From contig JBBDYH010000161.1 of assembly GCA_040901795.1 (NCBI GenBank), positions 1-64,000 of the forward strand: 64,000 nucleotides of DNA, read 5' to 3'. The position numbers and the translations under genes are program-made. Position 1 is the stretch's first letter. The number at the start of each line of letters is the position of its first letter. Of the stretch, positions 16,926 to 25,348 are shown in pieces. The notes under the pieces were generated by a model. That model was not told the origin of the DNA. It did no database searches and saw only the letters and a program-made list of their open reading frames with translations. Source of the stretch: JBBDYH01 sp040901795. GTDB lineage: Bacteria; Planctomycetota; Planctomycetia; Pirellulales; JALHPA01.

Positions 16926-18248
16926 CTACATTGGCTGCTGCGCCGGACTCCAATCGGACTCTTGCCCTTGAACCTCACCCATGGGCTCTTCGCCGGCTAC
17001 CGGACGGACCTGCGAATCTTCCGGCGGCGCCATGGTAGGCTCGTTCGACGCGGCGAACGAACTCGGCGGGCTGACGCCGGAAGTCTTCTCTGGCTTGGTG
17101 CGCGTGAGCATACTGACAATCGTGGCGGTGCTGGTCGTGGGACCGGCCACGTACGAGGCATACTCGACAATCTCGGCGTTGTACTCGCGCACGGCGTTCA
17201 AAAACGCGCGCCGCTGCTGGGCCAGTTCGCGATGGACGTAGAGCACCGTTTCGATTCCGCCTTTCCCGTCGGGAGCGTAGGCTTCCTTTTCTGCGGGCTT
17301 CACTGCACTGGCCGCCGCTTGAATCGCCGCGGTGCGAAGGTCGATGGCTTCGCGCCAGTGCGGCAATGCACGATGAATCGCACGTGCTCGGCCGGGCGCG
17401 GCGCGATTGGCGAAGATCGATTCAAACTCGGTGCGATAGGGGCCGACGAGCGGCTGTTCGATCGTGAGCGGCAGCGGCTGAGTCGGCTGACCGATGGCGT
17501 CGGCCAGTTCTTGTTGGGCGGTCACGGCGGCCGCCTTGGCTTCGAGCACTCGGGCCTGAGCGGAGGCCTGCGCTGCCGCCAACAGCGGCGAACCGACGGC
17601 GTCTTCATAAGGCGGAAGTGCCAATTGAAGCGATTCATCCAGCGCCCAATGGTAATCGGCCAGAGCTAATGCCAGCCTCCAATAGAGCGAGGCCACCTCC
17701 AGACGCTGGCTGGAATTGGGGACGCGTCCCAACGCCTCGGCTAGCGATACCGGCCGACCATCTAATGCGTTCTCCGCGGGTGGAGTCGGCGCGCTTGCCA
17801 GCAATTTGGCCGAAAGATTGGCCGCCGCACGGGTGGTGTCGTCGATCGAAGACTCGCTGCGGACCGAACCGTTCGCCGTAGGCGACCCCGCGGGGGGCGA
17901 GGTCTCGGCGTCCGCTCTCTCGGTAGGCGGTGAATCTCCAGTTCCGCCTTTTGTGGCGTTCTTTTGCGGCTGATTGAAGGCGGTTTGGAGAATCTGGTCG
18001 TCGCGCAGGGCAGGCGCTGTATTGTCGGCCGCGCGTCCACTGCTCGACACCTCGCCGCGACGTTTCATCACCGATTTCGTATTGGCCAAGAGCTGCCGCA
18101 ACCTCTCCTCGGCGGCCTGCGCTTGCAGGTCGAGCGGAACCGCTGCCGGCGAAATGACGGCCGGCACGGGACGGCCGCTGAACCAACCTGGCGACGTGCC
18201 AGTAAACGGCGCCTGTGCTGCAAGCGCAAGCAATAAAAACGACTTCAT
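16926..18248 (-). CDS. Secreted TolC-like helical protein, planctomycete type
   Basis: A 440-residue hypothetical protein. From the internal ATG at 18248 it starts with a signal peptide (MKSFLLLALAAQAPFTG). Residues about 60-165 are a Ser/Thr/Pro-rich linker without fold. The C-terminal half has two long helical segments (SQRLEVASLYWRLALALADYH through AQQELADAIGQP, and VLYVHRELAQQRRAFLNAV then YNAEIVEYASYV) that resemble TolC-type outer-membrane factor helices. Membrane-barrel parts of TolC are not evident, so it may be a periplasmic relative. The tail is Pro/Ser-rich again. Function unknown. Confidence 0.75.
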   Translation of the reverse strand: MKSFLLLALAAQAPFTGTSPGWFSGRPVPAVISPAAVPLDLQAQAAEERLRQLLANTKSVMKRRGEVSSSGRAADNTAPALRDDQILQTAFNQPQKNATKGGTGDSPPTERADAETSPPAGSPTANGSVRSESSIDDTTRAAANLSAKLLASAPTPPAENALDGRPVSLAEALGRVPNSSQRLEVASLYWRLALALADYHWALDESLQLALPPYEDAVGSPLLAAAQASAQARVLEAKAAAVTAQQELADAIGQPTQPLPLTIEQPLVGPYRTEFESIFANRAAPGRARAIHRALPHWREAIDLRTAAIQAAASAVKPAEKEAYAPDGKGGIETVLYVHRELAQQRRAFLNAVREYNAEIVEYASYVAGPTTSTATIVSMLTRTKPEKTSGVSPPSSFAASNEPTMAPPEDSQVRPVAGEEPMGEVQGQESDWSPAQQPM

Positions 18249-18397
18249 GGCAGTAGGCAACTTATTCGCGAAAGAGGCGATAATACCCTTGGTCACAGCG
18301 AGACGTCGCAGTCAATGCAGCCGCGAGTATATTCCCTGACGGCCAAACTCTGCAAACGGAGCCGTCCAAACACCCAGCGACAAAGGGGTATTCTAGG

Positions 18398-19189
18398 ATG
18401 CGAACAATCATGCAATCGGTGGGTAAGGGGGGCGTGAACCGCTCGACTGACGTGAAAACAGTGCAGGAACTGCTCAACGACAACATCGGCAGGTTGACGC
18501 CGCTCCGGCCGCTGACGACTGATGGGCGAATCGGGCCGGCGACGCAGGGGGCAATCGACGAGTTTCAACGTCGCGTCGTCAAAATGCCCTTTCCCGACGG
18601 TCGGGTCGATCCCGGCGGCAAGACGCTGGCTAAGCTCAACGAAGCCGCCGGGCCGATCGTTCCTGCGCCCGTGGTTGGCAGCATTCGCGTGATCTTCGCA
18701 CACGGCGGCGTCGTCCCCGAGCCGACGAACGCCAAGGGGATCGACAAACTCTACGAGTCCCGCGTTACGGTGGTTGGGGGGTCGGGCGGCACGTTCCGCG
18801 GCTCGATCTACCCCGACGATATGAATGTCAAGGGGCGCATCAAGGATGGCACGTACGATCTGTATTTGGGCTTCCATAAGCGCGCGGGCACGCCCACGGC
18901 CGCGGACCTGGTGGTGCGCGACAATGGCTTCCGCGCGGCTTTGATCGTCAACAACGATCAGAACGTGCCGGTGATCAGCGATAACGCGAGCAAGACGACA
19001 TCAAACGCGATTCATGTGCACAACGGCTTCAACAGCAAGCGCTTCTCGGAAGGCTGCCCGACATTGTGTCCCAGCGACTGGCCGGCGTTCCTCAAGATCT
19101 TTCTGACGGCGTTTCCCAAACTCGAAGCTTGGACGGAGCGAAATGCGTACGTCGGGAAAAAGATTGGGGTGCTGGAGGTGAAGGCGTAA
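18398..19189 (+). CDS. Peptidoglycan-binding protein with L,D-transpeptidase-like motif
   Basis: A 263-residue protein. The N-terminal 80 residues are a PG_binding_1 repeat (VKTVQELLNDNI, DGRIGPATQGAIDEFQRR). The C-terminal domain ends with AIHVHNGFNSKRFSEGCPTL, echoing the His...Ser-x-Gly-Cys motif of YkuD L,D-transpeptidases, but the Arg that follows the Cys in that family is replaced. No signal peptide is seen at the N-terminus, unusual for a cell-wall enzyme; it could be exported by a specialised route or be an effector-like protein. Confidence in the binding domain is high, in catalysis low. Confidence 0.75.
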   Translation: MRTIMQSVGKGGVNRSTDVKTVQELLNDNIGRLTPLRPLTTDGRIGPATQGAIDEFQRRVVKMPFPDGRVDPGGKTLAKLNEAAGPIVPAPVVGSIRVIFAHGGVVPEPTNAKGIDKLYESRVTVVGGSGGTFRGSIYPDDMNVKGRIKDGTYDLYLGFHKRAGTPTAADLVVRDNGFRAALIVNNDQNVPVISDNASKTTSNAIHVHNGFNSKRFSEGCPTLCPSDWPAFLKIFLTAFPKLEAWTERNAYVGKKIGVLEVKA

Positions 19190-19348
19190 ACTAAGATCCT
19201 CGCTGACCTAAGGCACGGATTGTGGGCGCTTGGCGATCCTACTCGTAATCTTGCCTCATCAGCAAATCTTGTGGGTGGAATCTAGTTCCGGATGTGCGCC
19301 CATGATCGAGGGAGATTTCTTCAGGCCCGTAGGGGCCGACATTCTTTA

Positions 19349-19370
19349 GCCGTGGGCGCCAGCCCACGGC
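19349..19370. repeat. GCCGTGGGC hairpin
   Basis: GCCGTGGGC (19349-19357), loop GCCA, GCCCACGGC (19362-19370) forms a perfect 9-bp hairpin between two convergent genes. A smaller GGCCC/GGGCC arm precedes it. It may act as a bidirectional 3'-end structure. The rest of 19190-19449 shows no gene. Confidence 0.8.
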
Positions 19371-19449
19371 GGGCAGCACATCACGTGAGAATGACGGCCC
19401 TCCGGGCCTTAGGCAATTCAGATAAGCGGCGCCGCTCGGACTTCGGCAC

Positions 19450-20133
19450 CTATTCCCCCAACCGAAATACAAAGAGCTGCTTGTAGAGATACGGTTCGTC
19501 CGACTGCGGCCAGTCCAGCGCCTTGATGCGTTCGGTCAGCTCGTCGTGGACGATTCCGTCGACGGCCGCCTCGGCTTCGCGCTTTCCTTCGGCGGAGGAA
19601 AAATAAACGAAGATCGAGCGCAGCGAGAAGTGGCTCGGCACCTCCCAGCTAGACACGAACTTGTGCAGCTCGCCGAGCAGCGCGCGATGGAACGCGCCTC
19701 CCGCTTCCAAGCCCATCGGAATCGAACCGCGAATGCCGGCGCGGCCAGGAAAGAACTTCCAGCCGGCGAGGACTGGCGGCTGGGCTTCGCGCCGCAGCTC
19801 GCCCAACGGCGCGCCCAGCGCGGCCAGCACCGGCGCGGCCGCCAGCGTGTGCCACTCTTCAACGGCTGCGCGTAACGCCTCCTTTTGATTGCCACCGATG
19901 CCCAGTGTGCCGAGCCGAAAGCGGCTGCCGTCGTCGGCGTCGACATGGAGTTGGACATCCACCGGGGCGATCACTTGTCCGCTTTGCTCCACGAAATTGT
20001 CGAAGCTCACCGAGAGGCTGAGCCGGTGGCCCCCGAATCCCAGATCGCCATCATCGAGCGCATAATGCACCTCGGCGGCGTCAAGATGACGACGCAGCGT
20101 GTCCAGCGCCATTCGATAGAGATCTTCGGTCAT
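19450..20133 (-). CDS. DUF6348-like cytoplasmic protein
   Basis: A 227-residue soluble protein beginning MTEDLYRMALDTLRRHLDA at 20133 (a longer upstream version is not family-like). Later blocks are GDLGFGGHRLSLSVSF, AAVEEWHTLAAAPVL and WKFFPGRAGIRG. I recognise the pattern as DUF6348, for which no function is known. It follows secA on the same strand, 86 bp away. No catalytic motif is apparent. Confidence 0.72.
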   Translation of the reverse strand: MTEDLYRMALDTLRRHLDAAEVHYALDDGDLGFGGHRLSLSVSFDNFVEQSGQVIAPVDVQLHVDADDGSRFRLGTLGIGGNQKEALRAAVEEWHTLAAAPVLAALGAPLGELRREAQPPVLAGWKFFPGRAGIRGSIPMGLEAGGAFHRALLGELHKFVSSWEVPSHFSLRSIFVYFSSAEGKREAEAAVDGIVHDELTERIKALDWPQSDEPYLYKQLFVFRLGE

Positions 20134-20219
20134 GCAAGCTATTGAAGTTCGCTGAGCGTCCCTCCGCAAGTGGGAAAGCGGGATCCAGCTCAAAAAAACC
20201 CGCCGGAAATTCAGCCAGA

Positions 20220-22175
20220 TTACGCCGGCGCATCGAGATACGGATCCTGGCCCATCTGGATCTGCATCTTCTTCCGTTCGCGCTCGTGATACATCAAGAT
20301 CCGGCGATCCTTGAAGTGCCGCCGCTCGATTTTCCGCTGGGCCCGGCGAAAGAGGCGGACCAGCGAATCGAACGTCCCCGTGCTGCGCTCGCCCGCAGCC
20401 TTCAGCCGCTCGGCCTTCCGCTGGCCAAGGCCCATCAGCAGGATATCGTCATCCAGCGCCAAATATTGACGGTATGTGCCGGGATCGCCTTGACGGCCGC
20501 AGCGGCCGATCAACTGCCGATCGATCCGCGCGGCGTCGTGCATCTCGGTGCAGATCACGTGCAAGCCGCCCAGGTCCGCGACGCCGTCCCCCAAGCGGAT
20601 ATCGGTGCCGCGGCCCGCCATGTTCGTCGAAACAGTCACGCGCCCAAGCTGGCCGGCGCCGGACACGATCTCGGCTTCTTTGTCCACGTGGTGCGCGGTC
20701 AGCACCTGGTGCTCAATCCCCGCGGCGGTGAGCAACTTCGAGAGCCGAATCGACTTATCAATCGAGCGCGTGCCGATGAGCACCGGCCGCTCGGTTTGAC
20801 GCATCTCGCGGACCTCTTCGACGATGGCTTGCTCCTTGGCTTCCATCGTGCCAATGATCTTCGTCGGCAGCGGCTTGCGAACCGGTGGCTTATTGGTCGG
20901 AATCGGCAGCACGCGAAGCTTGTAAATCTTGTACAGCTCGCGCGACGAGCTGACCGCCGTGCCGGTCATCCCCGCCAGTTGCGGATAGCGAAGGAAATAA
21001 TCCTGGATGGTGATGCGTGCGGCGTGGCCGGTGGCGATGGTGACCTTGACGTTTTCTTTGGCTTCGATCGCCTGGTGCAAGCCGTCGCGCCATTTGCGCC
21101 CTTCGGCGAGGCGGCCGGTGAACTCGTCGACGATCACGATCTCGCCGTTGCGAATGACGTAATGCCGGTCGAGCTGAAAAGCGCGGTAGGCCCGAATCGC
21201 CAGCTCGACCGACTCGTAGAGCGCGATCATGCCCACTTGCTCGGTGGCGCTCGTGCGCGGCGAATTGCGCACGAAGCGCCGCCCCTCGGCCGTGAGCTCG
21301 ACTTTGTGCGTCTTGGGATCGTAGGTGTAGTGCTCCTCCTCTTCGCACCGCGGCGCGACGGCGGCGGCCCATTTGTAGAGCTCGGCTTCGGCCTTGTCGT
21401 CCTCGGTGGGCACGGCGCTGATGATCAGCGGCGTCCGCGCCTCGTCGATCAACACGCTGTCCGCCTCATCCACCAGGCAAAAGTGCGCCGGTCGCTGGAC
21501 GGGCTTTTCGCCGCCCGCTTCGACGCGCTGGCCGAGCATCAGCGCCAACAGATCGGTCTGCCCTTCGGCCGTCCGCCGCGTCAAAAGACGATCGCGGAGG
21601 AAGTCGAACCCAAACTCCTTCGAGGTGCCGTAAGTGATGTCGCAGCCGTACGCCTCCCGCCGCTGGTTGGAGTTCATCGGCGTCTGAATGACGCCCACGC
21701 TGAGTCCCAGCAGCTCGTAGATCGGCCGCATCCACTCGGCGTCGCGCTTGGCGAGATAATCGTTGACCGTCGCCAGATGCGCGCCGTGCCCGGCAAGCGA
21801 CGCCAAGTACAAGGGGAGAGTCGCGGTGAGCGTCTTGCCTTCGCCAGTTTGCATTTCGGCGATCGCCCGGTGGTGCAGCGCGGTGCCGCCCAACAACTGC
21901 ACATCGAAGTGACGCATGTTGAGCGTCCGCTTGCCGGCCTCGCGGACCAAAGCATAGGCTTCGGGCAACAGCCGCACCAAGGGCTCGCGGCTTTTGGCCC
22001 GATAACGCAGTGCAAGGCTGCGCTTCCGCAGTTCGGCGTCGCTCTGCGAGAGAATCTCGTCGCCGAACTTTTCGATCTCCGGCAGCACCTGGGCATATTG
22101 CGCCAGCCGCCGGCGCACCGGGCCCCCAACGACCGAGGAAATCTTCGTAAATAGGCCGTTCTGGACGGTGGACAT
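20220..22175 (-). CDS. Short SecA-like preprotein translocase ATPase
   Basis: A 651-residue SecA homologue. Walker A MQTGEGKT (108-115), LVDEADSVLIDEARTPL (234-250, DEAD-type box), the preprotein crosslinking region, and the second motor domain with VTVSTNMAGRGTDIRLGDGV and RQLIGRCGRQGDPG are all present. It stops soon after the start of the helical scaffold (RAQRKIERRHF), so the helical wing, two-helix finger and C-terminal zinc-binding SEC-C segment of a normal 850-1100-residue SecA are missing. It is probably an accessory, specialised SecA-like motor rather than the housekeeping copy, which should lie elsewhere. Secretion partners are not encoded next to it. Confidence 0.92.
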   Translation of the reverse strand: MSTVQNGLFTKISSVVGGPVRRRLAQYAQVLPEIEKFGDEILSQSDAELRKRSLALRYRAKSREPLVRLLPEAYALVREAGKRTLNMRHFDVQLLGGTALHHRAIAEMQTGEGKTLTATLPLYLASLAGHGAHLATVNDYLAKRDAEWMRPIYELLGLSVGVIQTPMNSNQRREAYGCDITYGTSKEFGFDFLRDRLLTRRTAEGQTDLLALMLGQRVEAGGEKPVQRPAHFCLVDEADSVLIDEARTPLIISAVPTEDDKAEAELYKWAAAVAPRCEEEEHYTYDPKTHKVELTAEGRRFVRNSPRTSATEQVGMIALYESVELAIRAYRAFQLDRHYVIRNGEIVIVDEFTGRLAEGRKWRDGLHQAIEAKENVKVTIATGHAARITIQDYFLRYPQLAGMTGTAVSSSRELYKIYKLRVLPIPTNKPPVRKPLPTKIIGTMEAKEQAIVEEVREMRQTERPVLIGTRSIDKSIRLSKLLTAAGIEHQVLTAHHVDKEAEIVSGAGQLGRVTVSTNMAGRGTDIRLGDGVADLGGLHVICTEMHDAARIDRQLIGRCGRQGDPGTYRQYLALDDDILLMGLGQRKAERLKAAGERSTGTFDSLVRLFRRAQRKIERRHFKDRRILMYHERERKKMQIQMGQDPYLDAPA

Positions 22176-22481
22176 CGAGGGGGAGCGAGAAGCGCCGGCC
22201 GTGGGTTGTCTTAAATAAGAACCTACTATGCGATACGTCGGCCGGCGGGCAAACGATCACAGGGATATTCAATTCTAGCAGATGGTGGGGAACACTCGTA
22301 GGGTGGGACAAGCCCGCCGCGGGCGACGGCCCACCAAACTCCATAGGGATGGGAGAGCAAGGCCCGAGTCGGTGGGCCGGCACTCGCTCGTCAATCGTGG
22401 TGCAACGAACAACGGATGATTATCTTTGAATCGGCTTGCGATGGCCCATCACACGTCACGCGAGCTTGTCCCACCTTACAG
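22176..22481. other. Gene-free stretch with palindromic repeat
   Basis: About 300 bp upstream of secA with no supportable gene. It holds an imperfect hairpin at 22298-22335 (GTAGGGTGGG ... GGCCCACC) of a type whose tighter cousin is found in the GH31 gene at 42590-42606. Confidence 0.6.
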
Positions 22482-23039
22482 CTACAGCTTCGTTTCCAAC
22501 TTTGGCCCCACAATCCGGATCGGCGGTTCGCGCCTCGGCTCCTCATGCGATGCGCGCACGACGCCGGAGTTCGATTTGACAGGCGCTCGATCATCGCCTG
22601 ACGCCCTGGTTGCGGGATTCCGCAAATCTGACAAATCTGGCGAATCTGCCGGCTGCCAACCCAAGAGTTGTGCGCCGTCGTCGGCGGATTGAGTGCTGGC
22701 CTGCGGGAGGGTGATGCCGCGCGGAAAGCGGCCCGAGCCGGCCGGCGGCAGCGAGGTAGCGGGAACGGGCGCCGGCGTTATTCCGGGCGGCGGATAGATG
22801 GTGCTGGCGCCTGGGACGGAGACGACGGGCGGCGCGGTGTCGTAGTACGGCGCCGCGGTTGCCGGAGCTGCAGTTCCAGGCGGAGGGATTGTCGTGCGGC
22901 CGACGAGGAACGGGTCGAACGGCACGGCCGGCGACTGGCAGCCGCTCAACGCCAGGAGCACCACGAACGCCACCCCCCGGCAGGCAAAAACTCTTAAGGG
23001 AGCAATCGCAGATCGGGAGCGCTCATCGGGCTGGTTCAT
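22482..23039 (-). CDS. Proline-rich lipoprotein
   Basis: A 185-residue protein starting MNQPDERSRS at 23039. A hydrophobic stretch ending in LLALSGC is a lipoprotein signal with the Cys as lipidation site. After it comes FDPFLVGRTTIPPPGT, a motif shared by many planctomycete lipoproteins, then a long Pro/Ala/Thr-rich region (PPPGITPAPVPATSLPPAG) without globular features. It probably anchors in the outer or inner membrane; role unknown. It diverges from the next lipoprotein gene. Confidence 0.78.
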   Translation of the reverse strand: MNQPDERSRSAIAPLRVFACRGVAFVVLLALSGCQSPAVPFDPFLVGRTTIPPPGTAAPATAAPYYDTAPPVVSVPGASTIYPPPGITPAPVPATSLPPAGSGRFPRGITLPQASTQSADDGAQLLGWQPADSPDLSDLRNPATRASGDDRAPVKSNSGVVRASHEEPRREPPIRIVGPKLETKL

Positions 23040-23243
23040 GGGCGGACTCCTTTCCACCGTGCTCGGTAAGAGGCGTAAGGTTAGCGCGTTTGCGCACCCC
23101 TGTCCAGGGCAATGCGCAAATCTCTCTTGTCGCCGAAAGCTGCACTCGGTATCGTCCCATTCCTTTTCCGAAAGGCCGAAATTCTTCGGCCCGGTTGCCG
23201 TCGCGACGAGTAGGCCGGCCTGCCAGGGCCGACCGAAGAACTC

Positions 23244-23263
23244 GACGGCCTCGGAAGGCCGTC
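23244..23263. repeat. GACGGCCT hairpin
   Basis: GACGGCCT-CGGA-AGGCCGTC is a perfect 8-bp hairpin followed by TACATC and a weaker second hairpin (GACGGCTTTAAAAGGCCATC) up to 23285. It lies just upstream of the lipoprotein gene at 23326. Related GACGGACTT-type hairpins are at 31001-31051. Confidence 0.8.
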
Positions 23264-23325
23264 GTACATCTCGACGGCTTTAAAAGGCCATCGTACATCC
23301 GGCCCACGCAAATCAAGGAACAACG

Positions 23326-23973
23326 ATGCAGCGCGACCTTTCTCGCTCTCTGCCCGTGCGTCTGTGGCCCCTGTTGGCACTCGCGCTCTCGGCCGGTTGC
23401 AGCATGCTCCCGGGGATCGCCTGGGTCATTGATCCGGACGACGTCGACGCCGAATTCGAGGAGCTCAGCGGCAAGCGCGTGGCGGTGATCTGCCGCGCAA
23501 CGTCGCTGGAGTACGCCCACCCCACGGTCAGCCGCGACCTGGCGGTGCGCGTGGCGGCGCTATTGCGGAAAAACGTACGGAAGGTCGAGGTCGTCGACGA
23601 ACGCGAGCTCGCCGACTGGGTCGACAAGCACGACTGGCACGACTATCGCGAAGTGGGCCGGGCGCTCAAGGCCGACATGGTAGTGGGCATCGACCTGGAA
23701 CGCTTCGAGCTTTCGCGCGGCTCGACGCTCTTGCAAGGACACGCCGACGTGCGATTGGCCGTTTACGACGTGAAGGACAATGTCAAGGTGTGGGAGCCGA
23801 CCAGGCAGCTCTCTGTCAAATTCCCGCCCAACTCTCCATATGCTGCCGCCGATCGGCAAGAAGACGACTTCCGCCGTCAGTTCCTCGGCGTGCTGGCCGA
23901 GCGCGTGGCGCGTCACTTTTATGACTACGACTCGCGCAAGGACTTTGCGTTCGACAGCACAGTCTTGAGGTAG
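23326..23973 (+). CDS. Hypothetical lipoprotein
   Basis: A 215-residue protein with a lipoprotein signal (LLALALSAGC, Cys about residue 25). The mature part starts SMLPGIAWVIDPDDVDAEF and has KRVAVICRATSLEYAHPTVSRDLA, then a VVGIDLERFELSRGSTLLQGHADVRLAVYDV block typical of an alternating alpha/beta periplasmic domain, as in lipoproteins that build a peptide with LPS- or curli-type assembly partners. No specific family is recognised. The gene is preceded by hairpins and not obviously in an operon. Confidence 0.8.
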   Translation: MQRDLSRSLPVRLWPLLALALSAGCSMLPGIAWVIDPDDVDAEFEELSGKRVAVICRATSLEYAHPTVSRDLAVRVAALLRKNVRKVEVVDERELADWVDKHDWHDYREVGRALKADMVVGIDLERFELSRGSTLLQGHADVRLAVYDVKDNVKVWEPTRQLSVKFPPNSPYAAADRQEDDFRRQFLGVLAERVARHFYDYDSRKDFAFDSTVLR

Positions 23974-23979
23974 CGCCGT

Positions 23980-24122
23980 TGGAGTTCAAGCAGTTGGAGT
24001 TCAAGCTTTAGCTTGCGTTGGAGTTCAAGCTTTAGCTTGTCTCGATGTCATGCTGAGGTAGCCGCGACCGAAGCATCTCGCCATCGCTGCCGGTGATCCT
24101 TCGCTTTGCTCAGGATGACAGC
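23980..24122. repeat. GGAGTTCAAGC hairpins and GTCATGCTGAG palindrome
   Basis: Three units of GTTGGAGTTCAAGC stand in a row, the last two as small hairpins (CAAGC-TTTA-GCTTG). They are followed by an imperfect large palindrome, GTCATGCTGAGG ... GCTCAGGATGACA (about 24047-24121). The same two families recur at 48357-48440 and 31087-31130. Between two + strand genes. Confidence 0.75.
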
Positions 24123-24221
24123 CCCCCCTACGTTTGACGCTGCGCGAGCGCCTATCTACGATGATCGAAGGGGCCGGACGTTACTGTTCAGGCTTTTTTT
24201 CTGCGCCGCAGGGAGATCGAA

Positions 24222-25241
24222 ATGTCACTTGGTTCCAAACGCACCGCGCTGGCGGGAGTCCTGGCGTTAGCCGCCGCCTGGGGGATGTGCCTGGTTCTGC
24301 TGGTTCAACAGTCCGAGGCACAACGGCCAGATGAGACCTCTGGGCGCGAAACGAAGCCGGGCAAGGTAGAGAAAGGCGCACCCAAGGTCGAATGGTTGGA
24401 TACCAAGGACGGTGTACGGCTCCATGTCGAATATCGACCGGCGATGACGTCCAAGAAAGCCGCAAAAGATGGCAAGGGCTCCGACATCGTCCCGGTCTTG
24501 TTGTTACATATGGCCAAGGGCTCCGGCCGCGACTGGGGGCCATTGGCCGATTCGCTTCAACGGGCCGGACATTTTGTGATCGTGCCGGACTTGCGCGGAC
24601 ACGGGAAGAGCACACAAGTCAAGCGCGGCGGCCGCACCGCAAGGATCGACCAGGCGACGATGCGCAAGGAAGATTACGAACGGATGGTCACGCTGGATCT
24701 CGAGCGGATCAAGAAGTTCATCATCGAAAAGAACAACAACAGCGAGTTGAACCTCCGCAAGCTCTGCGTCGTGGGCGCTGAGATGGGCGCCGCGGTGGCG
24801 ATCAACTGGGCCGCCATGGACTGGAGTTGGCCCCCCTTGGCTACTGGGCCGCAGGGGCAGGATGTCAACGGACTGGTGTTGATTACGCCAATCTGGGGCT
24901 ACAAGGGAATGAGCATCGTCAATGCGACGAGACAGGCGGGCGTGCAACGCGCGATCTCCACGCTGGTCATCGTCGGCGCCCAGGACAGCGGAAACCTCAA
25001 CGACGCGCGGCGACTGCACCAGACGCTCGCCAAGCATCGCGAGGACTATTCCAGCGCCCCGCGTGAAGAATGGCAAGAAAAGCAGAGCATCTTTTTCCAA
25101 ACGCCCAAAACGAGCCTGGAGGGGAGCAAGATGCTCGGCGAGCGCAGCTTGGGCGTCGAAAGGGCGATCCTCGACTTCATCCGCATGCGGCTGGTCAACC
25201 AAGAAGCCGCCTGGGCACTGCGAAAAGGGGCGCTGGACTGA
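24222..25241 (+). CDS. Exported alpha/beta-hydrolase-fold protein lacking the nucleophilic Ser
   Basis: A 339-residue protein with an N-terminal signal segment (LAGVLALAAAWGMCLVLLVQQ). The alpha/beta-hydrolase core is clear: VPVLLLHMAKGSGRDWGPLAD (oxyanion strand), VIVPDLRGHGKST and the expected nucleophile elbow. The elbow, however, reads GAEMG (185-189), with Glu187 where Gly-x-Ser-x-Gly puts the catalytic Ser. The C-terminal part (ISTLVIVGAQDSG) retains the Asp-containing strand. It may be a non-enzymatic binding protein or use a different chemistry. It stands alone between repeats. Confidence 0.85.
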   Translation: MSLGSKRTALAGVLALAAAWGMCLVLLVQQSEAQRPDETSGRETKPGKVEKGAPKVEWLDTKDGVRLHVEYRPAMTSKKAAKDGKGSDIVPVLLLHMAKGSGRDWGPLADSLQRAGHFVIVPDLRGHGKSTQVKRGGRTARIDQATMRKEDYERMVTLDLERIKKFIIEKNNNSELNLRKLCVVGAEMGAAVAINWAAMDWSWPPLATGPQGQDVNGLVLITPIWGYKGMSIVNATRQAGVQRAISTLVIVGAQDSGNLNDARRLHQTLAKHREDYSSAPREEWQEKQSIFFQTPKTSLEGSKMLGERSLGVERAILDFIRMRLVNQEAAWALRKGALD

Positions 25242-25348
25242 GACTATTCGGCTGTCGGCCGCCAGCTTTCAGCTTTCAGCTAACACGTTCGAGCGCCATT
25301 TTGCCAGGCCGACAGCCGATCGCTGACCGCTGAAAGCTCTTGGGCAAG

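Noticed and set aside
19239..19472. 77-codon minus-strand frame
   Set aside because: Runs through a hairpin repeat between convergent genes; not protein-like.
20142..22154. Long + strand open frame (670 codons)
   Set aside because: Antisense to the SecA gene and without any recognisable motif.
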